From positions 62,001 to 126,000 of the forward strand of contig NZ_VOJA01000003.1 in the NCBI RefSeq assembly GCF_007923265.1: a DNA stretch of 64,000 nt. The letters run 5' to 3'. Shown here one piece after another: positions 1-6,667 of the stretch (positions are counted from its first letter, which is position 1; every line of letters starts with the position of its first letter). Made by a program: the position numbers and the translations under genes. The DNA comes from Francisella salimarina. Lineage in GTDB: Bacteria; Pseudomonadota; Gammaproteobacteria; Francisellales; Francisellaceae. The notes beneath the pieces were generated by a model. It made no database searches. It worked only from the letters and a program-made list of their open reading frames with translations, and had not been told where the DNA came from.

Positions 1-962
1 GTGATAGTTTTAAAACTAAAGCTACTGATTTAGAAAAACTTCTAAAATTTGATAATGATGATACTTTAAAAGCTCTTGAAGATATCAAAAAGGTTAAAAA
101 AGCACAATTTATTAAATTTGCAAAAGAGCATTATGGTGTGGAGCTTATCAAAGATGGAATATTTGATGTACAAATCAAGCGTATCCATGAATATAAGCGT
201 CAACAAATGAATGCTTTGTATATAATCCATAGATATTTGCAGATCAAATCAGGTAAGCTTAAGCCTGCAAGAGCTGTTAACTTTATATTTGGCGGTAAGG
301 CAGCTCCAGCTTATATTATAGCTAAGGATATTATTCATCTAATCTTATGCTTACAAGAGCTTATCAATAATGATTCTGATGTTAATAAGTACATGAGAGT
401 ATTATTTGTTGAGAACTATAATGTAAGTGTTGCTGAGAAGTTAATCCCAGCTGCTGATATCTCTGAGCAAATATCTTTAGCATCAAAAGAGGCTAGTGGT
501 ACAGGTAACATGAAGTTTATGCTAAATGGTGCTATCACATTAGGAACTATGGATGGTGCTAACGTTGAGATTGCTGAGCTAGTTGGACAGGATAATATCT
601 ATACTTTTGGTAAGGATAGTGACACTATTATCAATCTATACAAGACTAGTGGTTATATTTCTAAAGATTATTACAAGCAGCCTGCAATCAAGCCGATCGT
701 AGATTTTATAGTTTCTAAAAAACTTGTTAAGCTTGGTAAGAAATCTAACTTAAAAGAGTTGTATAACGAGTTACTTAATAAAGACTGGTTTATGACTTTG
801 ATAGATCTTGTAGAGTATGCACAAGTTAAGGATCAAATGATCAAAGATTATGAGAACCGTAAAGAGTGGATGTCTATGGCTTTAGTAAATATTGCAAAAG
901 CTGGGTTCTTCAGTTCAGATAGAACTATTGCTGACTATAACAGAGATATCTGGAAGATTTAG
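1..962 (+). CDS. glgP: Glycogen/maltodextrin phosphorylase, C-terminal part (5' end outside window)
   Basis: The frame is open from base 3 with no stop upstream of the first internal Met codon, so this is the 3' part of a gene that begins before the window. The protein transfers terminal alpha-1,4-linked glucose of glycogen or maltodextrin to phosphate, giving glucose-1-phosphate, in the cytosol. Family signatures are clear: 'DVQIKRIHEYKRQ' near nt 165-205, and the PLP-site motif 'EASGTGNMKF' at nt 489-518, whose Lys codon (513-515) binds pyridoxal phosphate, followed by 'TMDGANVEI'. It stops with TAG at 960-962. malQ lies 215 bp downstream on the same strand, its usual partner in alpha-glucan breakdown. 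I cannot separate GlgP from MalP on this fragment. Confidence 0.95.
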   Translation, partial: DSFKTKATDLEKLLKFDNDDTLKALEDIKKVKKAQFIKFAKEHYGVELIKDGIFDVQIKRIHEYKRQQMNALYIIHRYLQIKSGKLKPARAVNFIFGGKAAPAYIIAKDIIHLILCLQELINNDSDVNKYMRVLFVENYNVSVAEKLIPAADISEQISLASKEASGTGNMKFMLNGAITLGTMDGANVEIAELVGQDNIYTFGKDSDTIINLYKTSGYISKDYYKQPAIKPIVDFIVSKKLVKLGKKSNLKELYNELLNKDWFMTLIDLVEYAQVKDQMIKDYENRKEWMSMALVNIAKAGFFSSDRTIADYNRDIWKI

Positions 963-1011
963 ACTTGTATTACACTTGTGATATAAGGATGATTAGTGTT
1001 ATGAATAATAT

Positions 1012-1040
1012 GTCATTCTACGACTTGATCGTAGAATCCA
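1012..1040 (+). repeat. Palindromic repeat, GTCATTC...GAATCCA family, copy A
   Basis: A 29-nt element with a perfect 9-bp stem (1015-1023 with 1029-1037) and loop CTTGA, flanked by GTC and CCA. It lies between glgP and malQ. A second copy follows in inverted orientation at 1065-1093. The two differ at six positions, all of which fall into three compensating stem pairs. A longer relative lies inside murE at 5181-5212. It resembles the small dispersed palindromes (REP or dRS3-like) of other proteobacteria. Its role is unknown. Confidence 0.75.
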
Positions 1041-1064
1041 ATAATTAACTTAGCTTATAGCCAA

Positions 1065-1093
1065 TGGATCCTATGGTCAAGCCATAGGATGAC
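1065..1093 (-). repeat. Palindromic repeat, GTCATTC...GAATCCA family, copy B (inverted)
   Basis: Read on the minus strand, this is the same 29-nt element as 1012-1040, with a 9-bp perfect stem (1068-1076 with 1082-1090) and the same CTTGA loop. The six differences from copy A sit at stem positions 6/24, 10/20 and 12/18 and keep Watson-Crick pairing. Because A and B are head to head, the transcript could also fold into one long hairpin, which might end the glgP transcript or protect its 3' end. That function is inferred. Confidence 0.75.
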
Positions 1094-1177
1094 TGCAGTT
1101 GAGTTTGTCACTCTTAGAATATTTTAGTACTATTTGGTTACCGCAATGTGCATTTTTTTATGATGTAGAGAGAGTAT

Positions 1178-2602
1178 ATGAAAAAATCTGGATTATTATT
1201 AGCTATCTCAAGTTTACCAAGTCAGTTTGGTATTGGTGATTTGGGTAAAAGTGCTTATGAATTTGTTGATATTATAAAACAAGCAAATACTAAGATTTGG
1301 CAGGTGCTGCCACTTACACCACTAGGTTTTGGCAACTCTCCATATCAGTCAAGCTCTTCTTTTGCAGGTGATGAAATCTATATTAGCTTAGAAAAACTAG
1401 CAGATTATGGTTTGCTTGAAGAATCATCTCTTAAAAGTCTAAATGTAAACTCTGACAAAGTTGAATATGAACTTGTTCGTAATTTCAAAGATAAGTATCT
1501 CGAAGAAGCATTTAGCAATTTTCAAAGTTCAAAAGATAAGTTTGAACAAGAATATAATAATTTTATAGCTCAAAACTCATGGGTTAAAAATTATGCTTTT
1601 TTTAAAGCTTTTAGAAAGGCTAATAATAACCAAGCTTGGAATTTTTGGCCACAAGAATATAAAAACTGGATCAAAGATAAAGCTATAGAACTTGATCAAT
1701 TTCAAAACGAGATAGATTATCAAATATTTTTGCAGTTTATCTTTTATAAGCAGTGGTTTGAGCTAAGAGAATATGCTAATCAAAATAATATCGAAATCAT
1801 GGGTGATTTGCCTATTTATCTTGGGTTTGACTCTGCCGATGTATGGGAGCATCAAGATATATTTCTATTAGACGAGAATCTAAATCCTAGTTTCGTTGCA
1901 GGTGTTCCACCTGACTTTTTCTCAGAAACTGGCCAGCTATGGGGTAACCCACTTTATGATTGGGATAAACTCAAAGAAACAAACTTTGATTTTTGGATAG
2001 ATCGACTAAATGGTAACTTCAAGCTATTTGATATCGTTAGGATTGATCATTTTAGAGCTTTTGATACATATTGGAAGATACCAGCAGGTGAAAAGACTGC
2101 TATAAATGGTGAGTGGGTTGAGGCTCCTGGTTATGATTTCTTTGATACAGTCTATAAGCGTATTCCGGATGCTAATATTATTGCTGAAGATTTAGGAGAT
2201 TTGCGAGATGAAGTATTTGAGCTACGCGATCACTTTAATTTAAAGGGTATGAAGGTTTTCCCTTTTCATTTTGATCTTAAGACTGGTAAATTTATCGAAA
2301 GTGTCAACATTATCGCTTACTCAGGCACACATGATAATAATACTCTCAAAGGCTGGTATTTTGATGAGTTAAACCGCTATCAAAGAAAGCTCTTAAAACG
2401 ATATTTTAAAGCAAATGATAGAAATATTTTTAGAAAGATTATTAAGTATCTGCTTAATTGTGATGCTGAATATGTAATCCTGCCAGTACAAGATATATTA
2501 GAGCTGGGCAGTGAGGCTAGACTGAATACTCCTGGTACTGTAGGCGAACCTAATTGGCAATGGAAGTTGGTTGATTTTGACTTATTAAGAACAGAAGTTT
2601 AG
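1178..2602 (+). CDS. malQ: 4-alpha-glucanotransferase (amylomaltase, GH77)
   Basis: Transfers alpha-1,4-glucan segments between maltodextrins in the cytosol, making substrates for the phosphorylase upstream. The N-terminus 'GLLLAISSLPSQFGIGDLG' is typical of GH77. The catalytic set is visible: nucleophile Asp290 in 'VRIDHFRAF', acid/base Glu337 in 'IAEDLG', and the transition-state Asp386 in 'SGTHDNNT'. At 474 aa it is of the short bacterial amylomaltase type, without the long N-terminal extension of E. coli MalQ. The ATG follows a GAGAGA stretch. The acetyltransferase gene begins 22 bp after the stop, so the two may be cotranscribed. Confidence 0.96.
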   Translation: MKKSGLLLAISSLPSQFGIGDLGKSAYEFVDIIKQANTKIWQVLPLTPLGFGNSPYQSSSSFAGDEIYISLEKLADYGLLEESSLKSLNVNSDKVEYELVRNFKDKYLEEAFSNFQSSKDKFEQEYNNFIAQNSWVKNYAFFKAFRKANNNQAWNFWPQEYKNWIKDKAIELDQFQNEIDYQIFLQFIFYKQWFELREYANQNNIEIMGDLPIYLGFDSADVWEHQDIFLLDENLNPSFVAGVPPDFFSETGQLWGNPLYDWDKLKETNFDFWIDRLNGNFKLFDIVRIDHFRAFDTYWKIPAGEKTAINGEWVEAPGYDFFDTVYKRIPDANIIAEDLGDLRDEVFELRDHFNLKGMKVFPFHFDLKTGKFIESVNIIAYSGTHDNNTLKGWYFDELNRYQRKLLKRYFKANDRNIFRKIIKYLLNCDAEYVILPVQDILELGSEARLNTPGTVGEPNWQWKLVDFDLLRTEV

Positions 2603-2624
2603 GACTTGAATAAGAGAAATAGTT

Positions 2625-3206
2625 ATGAAAGTTAAACATTTCAAAGGCTTAAAAGACTTTAGATATTTTAATCAGATAAAAGAACTTAGAAGGATATATA
2701 AATATTTTCCTTATCTATATAAATATAATAACCAAGAGGAAGAGGATTATTTTGAAAGTTATTTAGTAATGAGCTCTGACGTTGATATTTTTTATGTTGA
2801 AGATAATGGCGTAATATTAGGAGCATCTCTAGGATGTCCAATATCTAAAAGTTTTGGTTTAACAAAACCACTTTTTGATATGGATATAAATATGGACAAG
2901 GCGTATTATTTTGCTGATATTATGATAAAGAAAGATCATTGGGGAAAAGGTATTGCGTTTGATTTATATCAGAAACATATAGGCTATGTAAAAGAAAATA
3001 ATTATGAAAAGATATGTGCTTTGATAGTTAATCGAGATAATGATCCAAGAAAACCAGAATTTTTTAAAAAGTCAAATATTTGGCAGGTTAACAAGTTTGA
3101 GAAAACTGATAAAAATGTTGTATATCCTTGGAGTACATATCAGGAAGATGGTTCTGTCAAGCAAGAGATTAATCAACTAGACTTGTATATTAAAAACTTA
3201 AGATAG
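2625..3206 (+). CDS. GNAT-family N-acetyltransferase, substrate unknown
   Basis: The 193-aa protein has the acetyl-CoA-binding core of the GNAT fold around residues 98-135: a beta strand 'ADIMIKKDHWGKGIAFDLY', in which the W-G-K-G-I run matches the family's Q/R-x-x-G-x-G/A pyrophosphate loop, then a helix and the strand 'KICALIV'. A later 'NVVYPWSTY' closes the domain. No signal peptide or membrane segment is visible, so it should be cytosolic. It starts 22 bp after malQ with a GA-rich ribosome site. Nothing in its neighbours identifies the acceptor substrate. The fold is fairly secure; the function is not. Confidence 0.8.
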   Translation: MKVKHFKGLKDFRYFNQIKELRRIYKYFPYLYKYNNQEEEDYFESYLVMSSDVDIFYVEDNGVILGASLGCPISKSFGLTKPLFDMDINMDKAYYFADIMIKKDHWGKGIAFDLYQKHIGYVKENNYEKICALIVNRDNDPRKPEFFKKSNIWQVNKFEKTDKNVVYPWSTYQEDGSVKQEINQLDLYIKNLR

Positions 3207-3309
3207 TTACTTAATAATATAAAATTGATACTTTTATATAATATTTATTGATATCTAAATATGATAAAATCTTTTACAAAATTATAATTATGTAAAAATT
3301 TTAATTAGT

Positions 3310-4200
3310 ATGCTTACATTTCAAGAAATTATTTTAAAACTACATCATTACTGGGCATCTAAAGGTTGTGCTATTATTCAGCCACTAGATATGGAAGTCG
3401 GTGCTGGAACATTCCATCCAGCAACAACTCTAAGAGCGATAGGTCCAGAGCCATGGACAGCTGCGTATGTTCAACCGTCAAGAAGACCTACAGATGGTCG
3501 CTATGGTGAGAATCCTAACCGTACGCAACATTACTACCAATACCAGGTTGTGATGAAGCCATCGCCTGATGATATCCAAGAATTATATCTTGGTTCACTT
3601 AGAGAGCTAGGTATTGATCCATTAGAGAATGATATTCGCTTCGTTGAAGATAACTGGGAGTCGCCAACACTTGGTGCTTGGGGTCTTGGTTGGGAAGTAT
3701 GGTCAAACGGTATGGAGATTACACAGTTTACATATTTCCAACAAGTAGGTGGACTGGAGTGTAAGCCTGTGATGGGTGAGATTACTTACGGTCTTGAGCG
3801 ACTAGCTATGTATATTCAAAATGTTGATAGTATGTATGATATCTTATGGGCTAATACGCAAAATGGTCCTTTGTATTATCGTGATGTATTTATGCAGAAT
3901 GAAATCGAAATGTCGACTTACAACTTTGAAGAGGCTAATGTTGAAGAGCTTTTTAAACAGTTTGATTTATTAGAAAAAGAAGGTTATAGACTAGTAGGAA
4001 AAAATCTACCAATTCCAGCTTATGAGTTTGTATTGAAAGCTTCGCATACTTTTAACTTATTAGATGCGCGTCATGCAATATCTGTGACAGAAAGACAAGG
4101 CTATATTCTACGAGTTAGAAAATTAGCTCTAGAAGTAGCTAAAGAATATTATAGCGCTAGAGAAAAATTGGGTTTTCCAGCTTTTAAAAAAGACAATTGA
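3310..4200 (+). CDS. glyQ: Glycyl-tRNA synthetase alpha subunit
   Basis: Catalytic chain of the bacterial alpha2beta2 glycyl-tRNA synthetase. It activates glycine and charges tRNA-Gly together with the beta chain. Nearly every stretch is recognisable: '[19 protein letters not shown]', '[18 protein letters not shown]', '[19 protein letters not shown]', and the C-terminal '[19 protein letters not shown]'. Length (296 aa) matches the family. The start has no clear Shine-Dalgarno, but the protein begins where homologues do. In many bacteria glyS follows immediately. Here the next gene is murE after a 195-bp structured spacer, so the beta subunit must be encoded elsewhere. Confidence 0.98.
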   Translation: MLTFQEIILKLHHYWASKGCAIIQPLDMEVGAGTFHPATTLRAIGPEPWTAAYVQPSRRPTDGRYGENPNRTQHYYQYQVVMKPSPDDIQELYLGSLRELGIDPLENDIRFVEDNWESPTLGAWGLGWEVWSNGMEITQFTYFQQVGGLECKPVMGEITYGLERLAMYIQNVDSMYDILWANTQNGPLYYRDVFMQNEIEMSTYNFEEANVEELFKQFDLLEKEGYRLVGKNLPIPAYEFVLKASHTFNLLDARHAISVTERQGYILRVRKLALEVAKEYYSAREKLGFPAFKKDN

Positions 4201-4204
4201 TTAA

Positions 4205-4379
4205 ATGCTTTCGCTAACTTACGATGTGAGTTTTAGCGACATACTTTTTGCAATAGCAGAAAAAGTATGCAAAACTGCTTAGCACATGTTCGCGCTTTAA
4301 TGTAAGTCATTGGTGCCTACAAAACTCGCAAGCTCAGACAGTTGTAGTCACTGGATCAATGACTTTGACATAAGCTTGC
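4205..4379. repeat. Structured glyQ-murE spacer with several inverted repeats
   Basis: This spacer holds at least three nested or adjacent inverted repeats: TCGCTAA/TTAGCGA (4211-4217 with 4233-4239), a 10-bp perfect stem CATACTTTTT/AAAAAGTATG (4240-4249 with 4260-4269), and GTCATTG/CAATGAC (4306-4312 with 4357-4363) enclosing GCAAGCT, which also pairs with AGCTTGC at 4373-4379. A 25-codon ATG frame (4205-4282) runs through the first half but has no ribosome site and follows the palindromes, so I do not call it a gene. The 4240-4269 hairpin could act as the glyQ terminator. The whole looks like an inserted, decayed repeat unit. Confidence 0.55.
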
Positions 4380-4410
4380 CACAAAGTGCTTTAATGTGGT
4401 GAAAATTAAA

Positions 4411-5937
4411 ATGAAAAGTATAAATCAAATATTAAAATTTCTAGATATTCAAACCTTATCTCAAAATAATTTTGAAATTGAATCGCTATCTTTAGATAGT
4501 CGTAAATGTGACGCAAAATCAGTATTTATAGCTCTCAAAGGGCTATCAACTGATGGTAATAAATATATTGATAATGTTTTAACTAAGGGTACAAAACTTA
4601 TTTTGAGTGATAAACTACCCCGTCAATCTTCGATTGCCACCCCTTCAGTAGCTGAAGGGGAATTACCTAATATTCTTTATATTCAAAATTTAAAAGAGAA
4701 GCTATCGAATCTTGCTAAATGGTTTTATGATTATAAAAAACCTCAAAATATAATTGGTATAACAGGCACAAATGGTAAAACATCGATTTCTAGTTATATT
4801 GCACAATTGCAAAAATTAATTGGTCAAAAATCATTATTACTAGGTACAAATGGCAATGGGATTTATCCAGATCTACAAGAGAGTACCCATACGACATTAG
4901 ATATATTATCTTTATATCAAACTATTTCATATTATAAGAATTATCAAAATCTTGTTATGGAAGTATCTTCTCACTCATTGGATCAAAAGCGCACCGAAGG
5001 TTTAGATTTTGATATTGCAGTATTTAGTAATCTTAGTCATGATCATCTTGATTATCATAAGACTATGGATAATTATTTTGAGGCTAAAGCAAAATTGTTT
5101 CAGTTTAAAAGCCTTAAAAAAGCGGTAATAAATATAGATGATGAATATGGTCTGAAACTTTGGGAAAATACCAATAAATCGTCATTCCGTCAGGCTCCGA
5201 CCACGGAATCCATAGATACTAACTTAAAGTATAGTATTGAGATTATAACAGTCAGCTTAAAATCAAGAAAAGCAGATATTTATCTAGAGTCTAAGAGTAT
5301 AGAGAATATGCAAACAAGCTTTGATTTATATATTTCTCAAAAGCATATAGGTACTTATCAAACATCTTTAGTTGGCGAATTTAATCTAATGAATTTAGGT
5401 TTGAGCTTAGCGGCATTAGATGATAGCTCTACTAGAGAACAACTTCTAGAAAATATTTCTAAATTAAAACCTGTAAAAGGGCGTATGGAAGTAATTGCAC
5501 TAGTAAATGGTGCAAAGATTATAATTGATTATGCGCATACTCCAGATGCTTTGGAAAAAGCTCTACAAACTCTAGTAAACTACCATCCAAATAATCTATG
5601 GTGTATCTTTGGCTGTGGTGGCAATAGAGATACTACCAAAAGACCTATAATGGCTCAAATAGCAGAAAAGTACGCTAATAAAATAGTCATTACAGAAGAT
5701 AATAATCGTTTTGAAAATATTGAAAGTATTTTTGATGATATCAAAAAAGGTTTTAGGCATCCTGAAAGGCATACTTTTATTCATAGTAGAGAAAAAGCTA
5801 TCAAATATACTATTGAAAACTCGAAAGCTAACGATGTTATTCTATTAGCTGGCAAAGGACATGAGTGCTATCTTGATAAAAATGGTATTAAAGAGTATTT
5901 TGATGAGCGAGAAGTTATCGCTAAGTATAATTTTTAA
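4411..5937 (+). CDS. murE: UDP-N-acetylmuramoyl-tripeptide synthetase
   Basis: Cytosolic ATP-dependent ligase that adds the third amino acid, meso-diaminopimelate in Gram-negatives, to UDP-MurNAc-L-Ala-D-Glu. Visible motifs are the P-loop 'GITGTNGKTS' (Lys about residue 123), 'EVSSHSLDQKR', 'SNLSHDHLDYH', 'DYAHTPDALEKAL', 'FGCGGNRDTTKRP' and 'AGKGHE'. The mDAP-recognition motif, DNPR in E. coli, reads DNNR (residues 430-433); the Arg is kept. I use ATG 4411 because GGTG lies upstream; an in-frame GTG at 4396 would add five residues. Two palindromic segments are embedded in frame, at 4640-4660 and 5181-5212, in regions that do not align with E. coli MurE. Confidence 0.96.
   Translation: MKSINQILKFLDIQTLSQNNFEIESLSLDSRKCDAKSVFIALKGLSTDGNKYIDNVLTKGTKLILSDKLPRQSSIATPSVAEGELPNILYIQNLKEKLSNLAKWFYDYKKPQNIIGITGTNGKTSISSYIAQLQKLIGQKSLLLGTNGNGIYPDLQESTHTTLDILSLYQTISYYKNYQNLVMEVSSHSLDQKRTEGLDFDIAVFSNLSHDHLDYHKTMDNYFEAKAKLFQFKSLKKAVINIDDEYGLKLWENTNKSSFRQAPTTESIDTNLKYSIEIITVSLKSRKADIYLESKSIENMQTSFDLYISQKHIGTYQTSLVGEFNLMNLGLSLAALDDSSTREQLLENISKLKPVKGRMEVIALVNGAKIIIDYAHTPDALEKALQTLVNYHPNNLWCIFGCGGNRDTTKRPIMAQIAEKYANKIVITEDNNRFENIESIFDDIKKGFRHPERHTFIHSREKAIKYTIENSKANDVILLAGKGHECYLDKNGIKEYFDEREVIAKYNF
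4640..4660. repeat. In-frame palindrome inside murE (CCCCTTC...GAAGGGG type)
   Basis: A perfect 9-bp stem (4640-4648 with 4652-4660) and a 3-nt loop TAG, read in frame within murE as part of the peptide PRQSSIATPSVAEGELP. The stem sequence and the following GAATTA resemble the palindrome in the spacer before murF (6599-6641). G+C here is far above that of the surrounding coding sequence. It falls in the variable N-terminal region before the ATP-binding domain, where E. coli MurE does not align. Confidence 0.65.
5181..5212 (+). repeat. In-frame palindromic repeat inside murE (GTCATTC...GAATCCA family)
   Basis: A 32-nt segment beginning GTCATTCCGT and ending ACGGAATCCA, with a 7-bp stem (5184-5190 with 5203-5209). 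Its ends are the same as those of the intergenic copies at 1012-1040 and 1065-1093, but the stem sequence and loop differ. It is read in frame as SFRQAPTTES, keeping murE open. This resembles the palindromic elements that insert into coding genes in Rickettsia. The comparison is mine, not the result of a search. Confidence 0.7.
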
Positions 5938-5948
5938 GAAAAGATAAA

Positions 5949-6539
5949 ATGACAAATTTAGAAAAGAAAATAAGTTTTATCCAAGAGATAGATAAGCTAA
6001 AAGGCGTATATCGTAGAGCATTGATAAAATGTGATAATAATCGTAGAGAGAATACAGCAGAACATAGTTGGCATGTAACTCTTATGGGCGTTATATTAGA
6101 AGAATATGCAAGTGAAGAGCTTGATATGCTAAAAGTGCTTAAGATGCTATTGATTCATGATATTGTTGAGATATATGCGGGTGATACTTATGCTTTTGAT
6201 AATCATGCAGTACTTGAGGACCAGAACGCCAAAGAACTAGAAGCTTTAGAGAAAATATTTTCATTGTTACCAGAAGATGAGGCTAATGAGTATAAAGCTT
6301 TATGGCTTGAGTTTGAAGATAATCAAACAGCGGAAGCTAAATACTCAAAAGCTATAGAGCGAGCAGTCCCAGTTTTGCAGAATATGCAAAATAATGGTGG
6401 TAGTTGGGTAGCTTATGGCAAAGTGCCTAAAGAAAAAGTTATCAGTAGAAACATAGGATTAAAAGACATTGCTCCAGAGTTATGGCAATATGTAAAAGGA
6501 CAGATTGATTTAGCTGTAGAGAAAGGGTGGCTTGTTTAA
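5949..6539 (+). CDS. HD-domain phosphohydrolase (HDDC2/YfbR-like 5'-nucleotidase family)
   Basis: A 196-aa cytosolic HD-superfamily protein. The metal-binding pattern is His39 in 'NTAEHSWHV', then His70-Asp71 in 'LLIHDIVEIYAGD', as in the HD_3 group that includes YfbR and HDDC2 5'-deoxynucleotidases. The fourth ligand, usually Asp in a motif like AKxxDR, appears as Glu137 in 'YSKAIERAVP'. This is a conservative change at a normally invariant position, so activity should not be assumed. It starts 11 bp after the murE stop and is probably cotranscribed with it. A role in nucleotide pool clean-up is inferred from the family only. Confidence 0.85.
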   Translation: MTNLEKKISFIQEIDKLKGVYRRALIKCDNNRRENTAEHSWHVTLMGVILEEYASEELDMLKVLKMLLIHDIVEIYAGDTYAFDNHAVLEDQNAKELEALEKIFSLLPEDEANEYKALWLEFEDNQTAEAKYSKAIERAVPVLQNMQNNGGSWVAYGKVPKEKVISRNIGLKDIAPELWQYVKGQIDLAVEKGWLV

Positions 6540-6550
6540 GCAAATATTTG

Positions 6551-6577
6551 TAGTGACAGATCAATGATCTATCACTA
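6551..6577. repeat. Hairpin after the HD-domain gene
   Basis: TAGTGACAGATCA (6551-6563) pairs with TGATCTATCACTA (6565-6577) with one mismatch and almost no loop, 11 bp past the stop codon of the HD-domain gene. No strong T-run follows. It may separate the murE-HD transcript from murF or simply be another dispersed palindrome. Confidence 0.5.
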
Positions 6578-6598
6578 TGATAGTTTATTTAAAGCTAT

Positions 6599-6641
6599 TT
6601 CCCCTTCACACTTCGACTTCGCTCAGTGATCGGAAGAGGAA
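6599..6641. repeat. Intergenic palindrome before murF (TTCCCCTTC...GAAGAGGAA)
   Basis: TTCCCCTTC (6599-6607) pairs with GAAGAGGAA (6633-6641) with one mismatch. The interior holds ACTTCGACTTCGCTCAGT, whose ACT...AGT ends also pair. The outer stem resembles the palindrome inside murE at 4640-4660. It ends about 27 bp upstream of the murF ATG, close enough to influence initiation if it folds. Confidence 0.6.
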
Positions 6642-6667
6642 TTTGATATGAGTCTTATGGAGAAAAA

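Noticed and set aside
4205-4282. 25-codon open frame after glyQ
   Set aside because: No ribosome site, and the sequence is dominated by inverted repeats; better explained as part of a repeat unit.
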